Source: Undibacterium_A arcticum (GTDB lineage Bacteria; Pseudomonadota; Gammaproteobacteria; Burkholderiales; Burkholderiaceae_D). Taken from it: 64,000 nt of DNA. How positions within the stretch are numbered: position 1 is the stretch's first letter; the number at the start of each line of letters is the position of its first letter. The notes under the pieces are model-generated. The model made no database searches. It was not told where the DNA came from and saw only the letters and a program-made list of their open reading frames with translations. The stretch lies in NCBI RefSeq assembly GCF_042660705.1, contig NZ_JBHSUQ010000001.1; one strand, given 5' to 3'. Made by a program: the position numbers and the translations under genes. Shown here piece after piece: positions 39,418-48,934 of this stretch.

Positions 39418-40405
39418 AAATGTGTTTACATTCGGTATTTGAATAATTGGATACCGATGATGCGGGAAAGCAGAAGGCTGTTGCGAGACGACCAGATGCC
39501 GAGCCGAGCTGCCGATATAAGTAGCAAGGCGGGCGCTTCCAATCAGGATGAGAATTTCCGGAATTTGCTAGAATTTACTTGTTGTCGTGTGGCAACCAGT
39601 TCGCCATCGATTCGTCTTACACTTTCCCAAATCGCATCCGCAGGTATAGCCCACCAATTCAATCGAATTCGGCGTCAAATCTTCCCATGATCGACCACAA
39701 CAATTCGCCTGATTCCAGATTTCCGTGCACGGAATTGCGGCATCTGCTGCATGACGTTATTGTCAATAATGAAATTCCACCCGGTCCGGGGCGCGATGCG
39801 GGCAAGGGCAATGTCGCTGATGCCTCGGCGTTTGAACAGGCACTCACGGAAAGCTGGACCGATGTGGGAGCAGTATTTGACGCCGCGGTCGAAACCAGCG
39901 GACCACTTGGCGAACTATTGCTGCAGGCAAACAGGATCACACGTGCGCAGCGCGATTTCTCGCTGAACGAGCAGAAGAAAACTGGCGAGCGACTGGGTGA
40001 ATTGCTGGTTCGGCTCGGCTGGCTAAGCCATGCAGAACTGAATGTGCTGCTAGCGATCCAGCAGCATCGCGGACGTGCGGACAGCCCCCTGCGTTTGGGT
40101 AATATCCTGGCGGCGATCGGCGTCATTTCACATCAGACCCTGGCCGATGCATTGATTCAGCAGCAGGTCACGCGCAAGCAGCTGGGCGAAGTCCTGGTGG
40201 AACTCTATAATGTGTCGCCAAGTCAGGTCACGAACGGCCTGCGCTTGCAACAAAAGTTGACCACCGCCGCGCTGACCACGCTTCTTTCGCTTGCCGGCAC
40301 CGCCGCTCCGATGGTCGCCAGTGCCGCCGACCGGACCAATAGCGTCCAGGTCAGCGCCACCGTTTTGCCTTCCGCTCAGATTAAGGTCCGGCATCACAGA
40401 CAATT
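39418..40405. repeat. 988-bp direct tandem repeat, copy 1
   Basis: The unit runs from AAATGTGTTTACATTCGG to ACAGACAATT and is followed without a gap by copy 2. The two copies look identical throughout, including the upstream 270 bases. The only shared flank is trivial, so the duplication arose without long homology. Its left end lies about 120 bases from the IS element. Confidence 0.95.
39439..39690 (+). other. doubtful small ORF upstream of the truncated copy
   Basis: 83 codons from a TTG, same sequence as 40427-40678. Its TGA overlaps the ATG of the following gene (ATGA), which is the only argument for it being real. No domain and no good ribosome site are visible. Confidence 0.2.
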
Positions 40406-40430
40406 AAATGTGTTTACATTCGGTATTTGA
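39687..40430 (+). pseudogene. truncated copy of the MshEN-domain gene
   Basis: 247 residues from the ATG at 39687. The first 240 residues are identical to the full-length protein at 40675-41706. Seven unrelated residues (NVFTFGI) then come from the start of the next repeat unit, followed by a stop. It keeps both MshEN-like modules and the hydrophobic segment (191-213) but loses the beta-rich C-terminal domain. If expressed it could compete with the intact protein. Confidence 0.85.
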
Positions 40431-41393
40431 ATAATTGGATACCGATGATGCGGGAAAGCAGAAGGCTGTTGCGAGACGACCAGATGCCGAGCCGAGCTGC
40501 CGATATAAGTAGCAAGGCGGGCGCTTCCAATCAGGATGAGAATTTCCGGAATTTGCTAGAATTTACTTGTTGTCGTGTGGCAACCAGTTCGCCATCGATT
40601 CGTCTTACACTTTCCCAAATCGCATCCGCAGGTATAGCCCACCAATTCAATCGAATTCGGCGTCAAATCTTCCCATGATCGACCACAACAATTCGCCTGA
40701 TTCCAGATTTCCGTGCACGGAATTGCGGCATCTGCTGCATGACGTTATTGTCAATAATGAAATTCCACCCGGTCCGGGGCGCGATGCGGGCAAGGGCAAT
40801 GTCGCTGATGCCTCGGCGTTTGAACAGGCACTCACGGAAAGCTGGACCGATGTGGGAGCAGTATTTGACGCCGCGGTCGAAACCAGCGGACCACTTGGCG
40901 AACTATTGCTGCAGGCAAACAGGATCACACGTGCGCAGCGCGATTTCTCGCTGAACGAGCAGAAGAAAACTGGCGAGCGACTGGGTGAATTGCTGGTTCG
41001 GCTCGGCTGGCTAAGCCATGCAGAACTGAATGTGCTGCTAGCGATCCAGCAGCATCGCGGACGTGCGGACAGCCCCCTGCGTTTGGGTAATATCCTGGCG
41101 GCGATCGGCGTCATTTCACATCAGACCCTGGCCGATGCATTGATTCAGCAGCAGGTCACGCGCAAGCAGCTGGGCGAAGTCCTGGTGGAACTCTATAATG
41201 TGTCGCCAAGTCAGGTCACGAACGGCCTGCGCTTGCAACAAAAGTTGACCACCGCCGCGCTGACCACGCTTCTTTCGCTTGCCGGCACCGCCGCTCCGAT
41301 GGTCGCCAGTGCCGCCGACCGGACCAATAGCGTCCAGGTCAGCGCCACCGTTTTGCCTTCCGCTCAGATTAAGGTCCGGCATCACAGACAATT
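40406..41393. repeat. 988-bp direct tandem repeat, copy 2
   Basis: Exact continuation of copy 1 with an offset of 988 bases. Beyond 41393 the sequence continues into the C-terminal domain of the MshEN-type gene, which copy 1 lacks. Copy 2 is therefore attached to the original 3' part of the gene. Confidence 0.95.
40427..40678 (+). other. doubtful small ORF upstream of the full MshEN-type gene
   Basis: Same 83 codons as at 39439-39690, starting at a TTG or later at an ATG (40445). The stop overlaps the next start as ATGA. Composition is unremarkable and no family is recognised, so it is kept only as a candidate leader ORF. Confidence 0.2.
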
Positions 41394-41706
41394 GACCATC
41401 ACCGAATCCGACATTGGGCGTGGCTACATCGACGTGCCGGCGGCGTCGCAGATCGAAGTCAAAAAAAATAATAGCCGGCAAGGATACGCGCTGACATTCA
41501 ACACCATGGCCAATCTGTTTAGGACAATTCAGATTTCCGGCCTGGGCGAACGGTTCGAACTCGGGATGGACGGCGGCACGGTCGCGCACCGCGGCAACGC
41601 GCATCAGGCGGTGGCGGCGCAACTCAGCTACCGCTTCGTCCTGGCTGAAAACGTCCAGCCGGGCAGCTATGACTGGCCGATCATGTTATCGGTGCGTCCG
41701 CTATAG
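40675..41706 (+). CDS. protein with two MshEN-like modules, internal export segment and beta-rich C-terminal domain
   Basis: 343 residues from the ATG at 40675; a TTG 36 codons upstream is less convincing. Four related segments occur with spacings of 29, 34 and 30 residues: LGELLLQANRI (74), RLGELLVRLGWLSHAELNVL (102), RLGNILAAIGVISHQTLADA (136) and LGEVLVELYNVSPSQV (167). They match the paired 24-residue motif of MshEN (GspE N-terminal) domains, which can bind c-di-GMP. A signal-like helix follows at 191-213 with an ASA/AD cleavage-like site. Residues 217-343 are probably an exported beta-sandwich. It converges on the Csu-type pilus operon. Function is unknown; a link to pilus control is inference. 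Confidence 0.7.
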   Translation: MIDHNNSPDSRFPCTELRHLLHDVIVNNEIPPGPGRDAGKGNVADASAFEQALTESWTDVGAVFDAAVETSGPLGELLLQANRITRAQRDFSLNEQKKTGERLGELLVRLGWLSHAELNVLLAIQQHRGRADSPLRLGNILAAIGVISHQTLADALIQQQVTRKQLGEVLVELYNVSPSQVTNGLRLQQKLTTAALTTLLSLAGTAAPMVASAADRTNSVQVSATVLPSAQIKVRHHRQLTITESDIGRGYIDVPAASQIEVKKNNSRQGYALTFNTMANLFRTIQISGLGERFELGMDGGTVAHRGNAHQAVAAQLSYRFVLAENVQPGSYDWPIMLSVRPL

Positions 41707-41762
41707 CAAGGCACTGCCGGGAATCAGGTTCACGAATCCGGCGTTCAGAGCCGGGCTACCGA

Positions 41763-42308
41763 TCAAAAATTCAGGGTGTAGACGATAGGATCTGAATAGG
41801 CGCCGACCCCGGGGTCTTGGCCGGCGAATATGCGGCCGTATATGGTCTCGGTAAACGTGACCGGATTGGTCTTGGATATCGTCGCCGAACCCATATCCTG
41901 AGAGGTGCCGCCCGTCCCGTCTCCCAACACCTGCGCATGCGCCGCATCCACATACAAGTTGTAGTTGAGCGTGTCGACCGGGCCCTGCATTTTTCTGGGG
42001 CTGTACGATCCCGCTAATCCGGTTCCGAGCGAAATCGCCACGGCCACCGTCTCGCTGTTTTTGGTTGACGTGCAGGTAATGCTGGCGGTAGCGGCCATAT
42101 CCAGCGCGGTGCTTGCAAACGGATCGTAACTACCGAAATTGAGGTTCGACACGCTGTTGATCGCACAGCTTGCCGCATGCGTCAGCGGCGCAATCATCAA
42201 CAATGAAGCGGTGAACAGCCCGGCAATCAAATTATCGGACCGGGCCGAACCCGCGCGCACATGTGCAAGCCAGTTCATGCCCCGGATTTTCGTCGACTGT
42301 GGCTTCAT
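41763..42308 (-). CDS. spore coat U domain protein, Csu-type distal pilus subunit
   Basis: 181 residues from the ATG at 42308, which overlaps the usher TGA (ATGA, 42305-42308). A signal peptide ends near PLTHAASC. The mature part is one SCPU domain (CAINSVSNLNFGSYDPF at its start, AYSDPIVYTLNF at its end), with the first cysteine pairing typical of the family. Known Csu tip adhesins have two domains, so this is either a short adhesin or a minor subunit. It is the last gene of the operon. Confidence 0.85.
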   Translation of the reverse strand: MKPQSTKIRGMNWLAHVRAGSARSDNLIAGLFTASLLMIAPLTHAASCAINSVSNLNFGSYDPFASTALDMAATASITCTSTKNSETVAVAISLGTGLAGSYSPRKMQGPVDTLNYNLYVDAAHAQVLGDGTGGTSQDMGSATISKTNPVTFTETIYGRIFAGQDPGVGAYSDPIVYTLNF

Positions 42309-44656
42309 GGGTGTTCCTCCTCGCAAACCAATGTCCCCAGATTCGGCAGCGGATCCACGGAATCTTCAAATGGCACGCTGACCGTACAGTATTTGCCTTG
42401 CCAGGACGCGTGCAAGCGATTGATTCGCCCAAGCCCGGTCAGGTAGACCTGGCCATCCATGGCCACCGGAAACTGCGTCGCCTGCCCTTCCAGCTCGACC
42501 ACCGCACCCGCCGGCATCGGCTGCCCGTCCTTCGAAATCAGCCGCAGCAAGGCACCCGCAGAACGCCTGATCGGGAAGCGAATCACCACGCCGCTGCGAT
42601 AGTAAGGCACAGGGTTCATCGTCAGGCTTCCTATCTCGGCATCCATGCCCAGGTCCGATTGTTCGATGCTCACCGGATTGTTATCGTACGGGCGTAGTCG
42701 CGGGATCAGTGCATTGCCCTTGGCGTCTGTGACCCCGGCCGGCTGATTATCGACATACACGCGAATCTTTTCCATGCCGGGCACTTGGACCAGGCCAAAG
42801 CTGTCGGTAATGCGGCGGCTCAAAAACGCCGAGCCGCCCAACAGCGCGACCCCGCCCGACGCCCCGACCCGGGCACTCGACTGTCCCTCGAAACTGGCCG
42901 CTTCCAGCGAGTAGGTTCCGATATTATTCTGCAACAGCAAGCTGGCCTGTTGCGGTCCATTGTCGGCTGCTTGCAGCCGGTAACCATAGCCTTCGCCGCT
43001 CGGCAGATTGCGCTGTACCTGCAGCAACGACTGATCCGACCCACTGCCGTACTTGGCATGGCTCAGGTTTGCAGTGAGATTGTTGCCCAATGGTATCGTC
43101 CAATTGATGAGAATGGAACGATTGGATTCGCCGCTCAAGGCTTTGAAGGCAGTAATTCCCAGATTTCCCCAACGCCTGAGCTGCAGGTTGTAGCTGATGC
43201 TGGCAAGCTCGCTGCGCGAATTGTCGCTGATGTCCTGACGAATATAGGCCAGTCCGACCGAACCGTATTGATTGGCCGTGATGCCGATATTTCCGCTGGT
43301 CAGATGCCGGGGTGCCGGAAATGCCGGGTCAGAGCCAAGCTGCCTGAAGTTGTCCGAATTGCGTTGAGTCCGTGCGCCGAAATTGAATATCGCGGTCTGA
43401 CGATCGAAACCGAGCGCCCATAAATGACCGACACCGGCATCACTGCGGCTGCCCGCGATGGCGGCATTGAAGGTCCCGAGTGCCGGTAACAAGGCGGTCG
43501 CACCGAAACCTATGGTGCTCTGCCCGCCTTCCACAATCTCGGCATGCACTTCGCCGGTTGCGGCGTCGCTGAATCCACGACGGTAGGTTGCGGCAGCAAA
43601 TCGAGCGCCATAATCGTTGCTTTGGATCGCGAAATTTCCCGTAACGCGCCAAGTTCGACCGAAAAATCCTGCAAACCCGGACGCAACAGGCTGGTGCTGG
43701 CATAGAACGGCTGGTTAATGACCTGTTCACGGCCCAGCAAATCCCGCACCACCATTTGCACATTGCCCTGGCCCGTGACGACCGGCAGATTGGCAATCGA
43801 AAATGGCCCTGGCGGAAGTTCCTTGCTGGAGGTGAAAACATTATTCACATAAACATCGACCGTCGACGGCAGCGCCGCCTGTCCTGCGAACGATTGCAAT
43901 GGCAGCGTGATCAAGCCAGGTTGCGTCGCGAAATTGGTCGCGTATTGAATCCCGCCGAACCGAACCGCACGCCCCCATATACCTGCGGGGCGGCTGATTG
44001 CATCGCCCAATCGTACGCTGGCCAGCTGCTCGGGTCGATCGATAGTAAACGTCGTATCGAGCCGTACCGAACTGGTTTGGCCGGGCGCATTCTGCAGCGC
44101 GAAGTTGGCAGTCGCCACTCCTCGCGCGTTAAAGGCGCCGAGCTCGAACAAGCCGGAACGCGTGGTCGCTCCGTTCGAGCGCTCGGCAAATACGTCGTAA
44201 TTGAAAAACATGCCCGGACTGGGCGGTGTCGGCGCCAGATGCTTGTCCGCGTACGCATTTGCGCTGGTGGAAAGGAAAGCCTCCGGGCTCACCTGGATGT
44301 CCAGTGTCTGGGTTGCGTCATTGAGCTTGGCGACGACACCCGGCAAGGCCGCCAGCGGAACATAAGATTCGCCTTGAACGCTGATCACCGGGACCGTCGG
44401 TATTCGCAGGCGCCAACGCTTCAGGTCGGTTGGGGACACATACAAGGCCGCCAGCCTGTCCTTCACGAACAGCGCCGTATCATTCAAGCCTTGACGATTG
44501 AAATCCACCACCAGCAGCACCTGCTCGTAGCTTGCGCCGAGCGGTCCGGATGATTGTGTCGGGATTGGCGTCAGCGGCAGTGGCGGGTGAAAGGAAAGTC
44601 GAGGCTAGACACGCCAACACCAATGCGCAGGTCTTATGGTTTGTCCAACGCGACAT
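42305..44656 (-). CDS. Csu-type outer-membrane usher, frame broken twice
   Basis: About 784 residues after correction. The N-terminus from the ATG at 44656 is a signal peptide (CALVLACLASTFLSPATA). The frame breaks just after it (about 44570). The N-terminal plug/chaperone-binding part and the beta-barrel follow, with PGPFSIANLPVVTGQGNVQMVV and FYASTSLLRPGLQDFSVELG. A second break lies at 43635-43637, where GALRENFAIQSNDYGARFAA needs one more A. C-terminal usher domains end near LGTLVCEEEHP. The usher threads pilus subunits across the outer membrane. It overlaps the chaperone gene by 23 bases. Confidence 0.87.
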
Positions 44657-45386
44657 CTGCATCCACTTTTCCCGCATCCGTGTAGGCCGTCACATGTACG
44701 TGATCGGCACTTGGCGCCTGGGCCGGGTTCGTTTTCAGCTGCCACTCTCCGGCTTGGCCCGGCAACAAATAGCGCGCGACCTGTTGCACTGCCAGCGCTT
44801 GCTCATTACCCGGTACGAACACAGAAAAATCGGTTACCTGGACGTGCGCCTTGCCTTCGTTTTTCAAGCTGACCTTGATCCGATCCTTGCTTTCCTGCTG
44901 CACTTTCCACATCAGCTCAGGCGCGGCCTTGTTCTTTGGCTGCAGAAAAACCGGCAGCCCGACCCGCAACGTCATCTGCAAGCCGCGAAAGCCGGGCTTG
45001 GGCGGCGCCGGAACCTCTTGCAGAAACAAGCGGTAACTCAGCTCTTGACCTGCATCGGGCTCTCGGCGCAGTCCGACCCGAACGATCTGGGTCGTACCTG
45101 GCTGGATCGTGAAAATGGGCGGAGTTGCCAGCAGATCGGCACTGGGCTGATAGACATCCTTGCCATCGACCTGAGTCCAATCCACTGTTTGCAACTGGAC
45201 CACTACCGGCTCATCGCCGTTGTTTTGAACCGTCAGCGCCGCGCTTTTTTGCTGAGCCGTCAGTTCGACCCGGACTGGATTGACTTGAAATGTGCCGGCC
45301 CAGAGCAAGCCTGGGCTGAGCAAAGAAAAGATGACGGCGATGATTGCGATCCAGGGCCGGCCTGCAAATTGTGATTGCTCAGCCAT
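44634..45386 (-). CDS. periplasmic pilus chaperone, archaic (Csu) type
   Basis: 250 residues with a signal anchor at about 12-30 (WIAIIAVIFSLLSPGLLWA). The PapD-like first domain reads FQVNPVRVELTAQQKSAALTVQNNG. RVGLRREPDAGQELSYRLFLQEVP contains the conserved subunit-capping strand and the YRLFLxEVP motif. It should cap SCPU subunits and deliver them to the usher encoded downstream. Confidence 0.9.
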   Translation of the reverse strand: MAEQSQFAGRPWIAIIAVIFSLLSPGLLWAGTFQVNPVRVELTAQQKSAALTVQNNGDEPVVVQLQTVDWTQVDGKDVYQPSADLLATPPIFTIQPGTTQIVRVGLRREPDAGQELSYRLFLQEVPAPPKPGFRGLQMTLRVGLPVFLQPKNKAAPELMWKVQQESKDRIKVSLKNEGKAHVQVTDFSVFVPGNEQALAVQQVARYLLPGQAGEWQLKTNPAQAPSADHVHVTAYTDAGKVDADVALDKP

Positions 45387-45437
45387 ACGCCCGATTCATC
45401 GGTGGATTGCAGACCAGAACCGCCATCTCGCAGGGCA

Positions 45438-45980
45438 TCAGAAATTGACCGTTGCAACGACCGTGTCGGTATAGGAATCAGCAGCCACATCTTGTGCGGA
45501 CTGGACCGAGCCGCAGACGTTGTAGCTACGCGCGGCTTTGCTTGGCGCGGCGGTCGCGGTCAGGATATTGGCCGGACCGGAGGTATTCCAGACGGTAGGC
45601 GCGGTGTAGCTGCATGCGGCACCCGGTACCGTCGTCGGCGGCAGATACAGTTCGTAGGTCAGGTAGTCCGGCGTTGCGACCGCGCCTTTCATGCGGCGCG
45701 TTGCACCGCTCGCATTCGCGCCGGCACCCAGCGTCACGTTCGGTGCGGCGCCCTTGGTGCAGGCGATCGAAACGGTGCCGTTGGCATTCAGGGCGGTCGA
45801 GGCGTTGGTGACCACTGGATCATAGGCGCCAAATGCGACTGGCGTCGTCGTGATCGTGCAATTGGCAGCAACGGTTGCCGTTACGTTGAAGCTGCTGGTG
45901 GCGGTGCCTGCCGACGCGGCTCCGGTCGACAACAGAAAGGCTGCGGCAATGGCAGCTTGAACGATATGGCGGCTTTGCAT
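45438..45980 (-). CDS. spore coat U domain protein, Csu-type major pilus subunit
   Basis: 180 residues from the ATG at 45980, with signal peptide cleavage near GAASA/GTAT. One SCPU domain runs from FNVTATVAANCTITTTPVAF to ADSYTDTVVATVNF. The N-terminal strand SSFNVTATVAANC fits a donor-strand segment. It is the first gene of the operon and so likely the main pilin, and its start lies behind a 170-base gap suited to a promoter. Confidence 0.9.
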   Translation of the reverse strand: MQSRHIVQAAIAAAFLLSTGAASAGTATSSFNVTATVAANCTITTTPVAFGAYDPVVTNASTALNANGTVSIACTKGAAPNVTLGAGANASGATRRMKGAVATPDYLTYELYLPPTTVPGAACSYTAPTVWNTSGPANILTATAAPSKAARSYNVCGSVQSAQDVAADSYTDTVVATVNF

Positions 45981-46157
45981 GATTAATCTCGTCAGGTGTG
46001 TAGGTGAAAATCGGGATCGGAAGTAACAAAGCGGCGCAATAATAACGCAAAATTGCCGAAATTCAACATAATTGTGCACAAAACGCAACACTCCTTACCA
46101 TTCCTTACCGCCACGGATGAGTCGGGCGGCGAGCATAACGATGGATTTGCAATGTCG

Positions 46158-47529
46158 TCAGTCGCCGATCTCGCGCATTTTGGCAAACGCTTCGTCGATC
46201 CTTTCCACCGCCAGTATCGTCATCCCCTCGATCGCCTGCTTCGGCGCATTGCTTTTTGGCACCATCGCGATTGAAAAACCCAGTTTGACGGCTTCTCGCA
46301 GGCGTTCCTGGCCACGTGGCGCCGGGCGGATTTCACCGGCGAGTCCGACTTCGCCGAACACGACCAAGCCACGCGGCAACGCGCGATTGCGCATCGACGA
46401 ATTGATCGCCAGCAGCACCGCCAAGTCGGCCGCCGGCTCGGTGATCTTGACGCCGCCGACGGCATTGATGAATACGTCCTGGTCGAACGCGGCAATACCG
46501 GCGTGCCGATGCAGCACCGCCAGCAACATGGCCAGGCGATTCTGTTCGAGGCCGACCGACAGGCGCCGCGCATTGGGCAGGTGCGAGGTATCGACCAAGG
46601 CCTGGATCTCGACTAGCAGCGGCCGCGTGCCCTCCTGCGTCACCATCACGCAGGAACCCGGCACCTGCTTGTCATGCTGCGACAGGAATAACGCCGATGG
46701 ATTGGACACGCCCTTCAAGCCCTTGTCGGTCATCGCGAACACGCCCAGCTCATTGATGGCGCCGAAGCGGTTCTTGATCGCGCGCACCAGTCGGAAACTG
46801 GAATGGCTGTCGCCCTCGAAGTACAGCACGGTATCGACGATATGCTCCAGCACGCGCGGCCCGGCCAGCGCGCCCTCCTTCGTGACGTGGCCGACCAGGA
46901 TGATGGTGATGCCACTTTGTTTCGCGACTCGGGTCAGTTGGGCCGCGCACTCGCGCACTTGCGCCACCGAACCCGGCGCCGAACTGAGCGCGTCGGAGTA
47001 GACAGTCTGGATCGAATCGATCACCGCGACCTGCGGCTTCAGGTCGGCCAGCGTGTTGAGGATTTTCTCGAGCTGAATTTCCGCCTGCAGCTTCAAGTCC
47101 TTGGCGTCGACGGCCAGCCGTTTGGCGCGCAATGCGATCTGCGCGCCCGACTCTTCACCGCTGACGTACAGCACATTCTTGCGGTGCGACAGATTCGCCA
47201 GTGCCTGCAGCAGCAATGTCGACTTGCCGATGCCCGGATCACCACCGATCAATACCACGCCGCCGGCCACCAGGCCGCCGCCCAGCACCCGGTCGAATTC
47301 CTCGATGCCGGTGCCAAAACGCGGTACGTCGAGCGCCTCGATATCGGTCAGGCTCAGCACCGGCGCGCTTTGTGCCAGCCCCTGATGGGGTGTCGAGAAG
47401 CGGTTGGCGGTCGCTTCGATGATGGTTTCGACCACGGTGTTCCACTGCTCGCAGGCCGGACATTGGCCACTCCATTTATTGCTGATGCCGCCGCATTCGG
47501 TACAGGTGTAATTCGTTTACTTTGGCCAT
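46158..47529 (-). CDS. radA: DNA repair protein RadA, frame broken near the start
   Basis: About 457 residues after correction. The ATG at 47529 starts MAKV, and after an indel in the T-run at 47516-47518 the frame continues NYTCTECGGISNKWSGQCPACEQW, which is the expected zinc finger CxxC...CxxC. The RecA-like ATPase has GGDPGIGKSTLLLQ and the RadA-specific KNRFG motif (RAIKNRFGAINELG). A Lon-like C-terminal domain follows. RadA promotes branch migration in recombination. It lies downstream of alr on the same strand. Confidence 0.94.
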
Positions 47530-47691
47530 GGAGGAAGAAATCGGTGACTGGAACAGATATCGGATTTAATAAACCAGAATTTCGGCGGAGTATAGCCAAA
47601 TTAGCTGCTACCCCTCCTTTATTTATTGCGGCATTTTAAAATACTGTATGGAGTATGGAATGTGGGCGCGAGGATGGATGGGGCCCAAAAA

Positions 47692-48768
47692 TTAGCGCTC
47701 GACCATCTGCACCCGCGGCGCCACTGCACACATCAATTCATAACCGATCGTGCCGGCCGCCTGCGCCACCTCGTCGATCGGCACCCCGTCGCCCCAAAGC
47801 GTGACCGCGCTACCGACATGCGCGCCGGGAACCGGTGTCAGATCGACCGTAATCATGTCCATCGAGACCCGTCCGACCATCGCTGTGCGGACGCCGTCGA
47901 CGATGATCGGCGTCCCGTCCGGTGCATGGCGTGGATAGCCGTCCGCGTAGCCGCAGGCCACTACCCCGATTTTCATTGGCTTGTCGGCGACGAAACGGCT
48001 ACCGTAACCGACGGCATCGCCCGTTGCAATATCCTGCGTGCCGATAATTTCGCTGGTCAGCGTCATGGTCGGCAGCAGGCCGAATTCCTGTGCCGTTTTG
48101 CCACCCGGGGTGCCGCCGTACAGCATGACGCCGGGCCGCACCCAGTCCGTGACCAGTTCGGGATGCAGCAAGGTCGCGGCGGAATTGGACAGGCTCAATT
48201 CACCGCTCAGTCCGGCGATGCCGTCCTGGAACCGCCGCACCTGTTCCGATAGCAGCAGGCTCGGATTGCGGACATCGTCGGCATTGGCAAAATGCGTCAT
48301 GAGAGTAATCTTGCGCACGGTTGGGATGGCGCGCAGCCGCACATAAGCAGCGCCAAATCGGTCAGGTGTGAAACCGAGGCGATTCATGCCGCTATTCATT
48401 TTCAGGTGGACATCGAGCGGTGTCGTGATGCCGGAGTGCTCGATCATCGCAATTTGTTCGTCGCAGTGCACCGCGACCTCGAGCTGATTCCGACTTACGA
48501 TCGCCAGATCCTCGGGCGCGAAAAAACCTTCCAGCAGCAAGATCGGCTTGGTCCACCCCAGGTCGCGCAGACGCACCGCAGCGTCAAGTTCGATCAAGCC
48601 CATGCCATCGGCAGCGGCAAAACCGCGCACACCCCGTGCCAGACCATGCCCGTAGGCGTTGGCCTTGACGATGGCCCACACTTTGGCACGCGGCGTGCGC
48701 GCCTTGGCGACGGCGAGATTGTGCTGCATGGCGGCGATATCGATGGTGGCTACAAGCGGTCGCGGCAT
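47692..48768 (-). CDS. alr: alanine racemase
   Basis: 358 residues from the ATG at 48768 (MPRPLVATIDI). The PLP lysine is in AIVKANAYGHG (about 30-40). The second catalytic tyrosine is in DAVGYGSRFVADKP, and the RVSMDMITVDL segment is conserved. The enzyme makes D-alanine for peptidoglycan. It diverges from lplT and precedes radA by 160 bases. Confidence 0.95.
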   Translation of the reverse strand: MPRPLVATIDIAAMQHNLAVAKARTPRAKVWAIVKANAYGHGLARGVRGFAAADGMGLIELDAAVRLRDLGWTKPILLLEGFFAPEDLAIVSRNQLEVAVHCDEQIAMIEHSGITTPLDVHLKMNSGMNRLGFTPDRFGAAYVRLRAIPTVRKITLMTHFANADDVRNPSLLLSEQVRRFQDGIAGLSGELSLSNSAATLLHPELVTDWVRPGVMLYGGTPGGKTAQEFGLLPTMTLTSEIIGTQDIATGDAVGYGSRFVADKPMKIGVVACGYADGYPRHAPDGTPIIVDGVRTAMVGRVSMDMITVDLTPVPGAHVGSAVTLWGDGVPIDEVAQAAGTIGYELMCAVAPRVQMVER

Positions 48769-48934
48769 AGGAATCCTGGAGTGAGATGGGGCGCCAACCT
48801 GCACGGCTGGCGGCAATCTTTGGAAGCGTCATTTACCGGACGCAACGGATCAAACCGCGCCTGAAATGGGCGGTCCTGTCATATTTTCATGGTATAAAGC
48901 AAGCCGGACATATTTCGTTACAAGATCACCCCTG

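Noticed and set aside
39418..41393. A CRISPR-like array suggested by repeated sequence
   Set aside because: There are only two long, adjoining units without spacers, so it is a tandem duplication.
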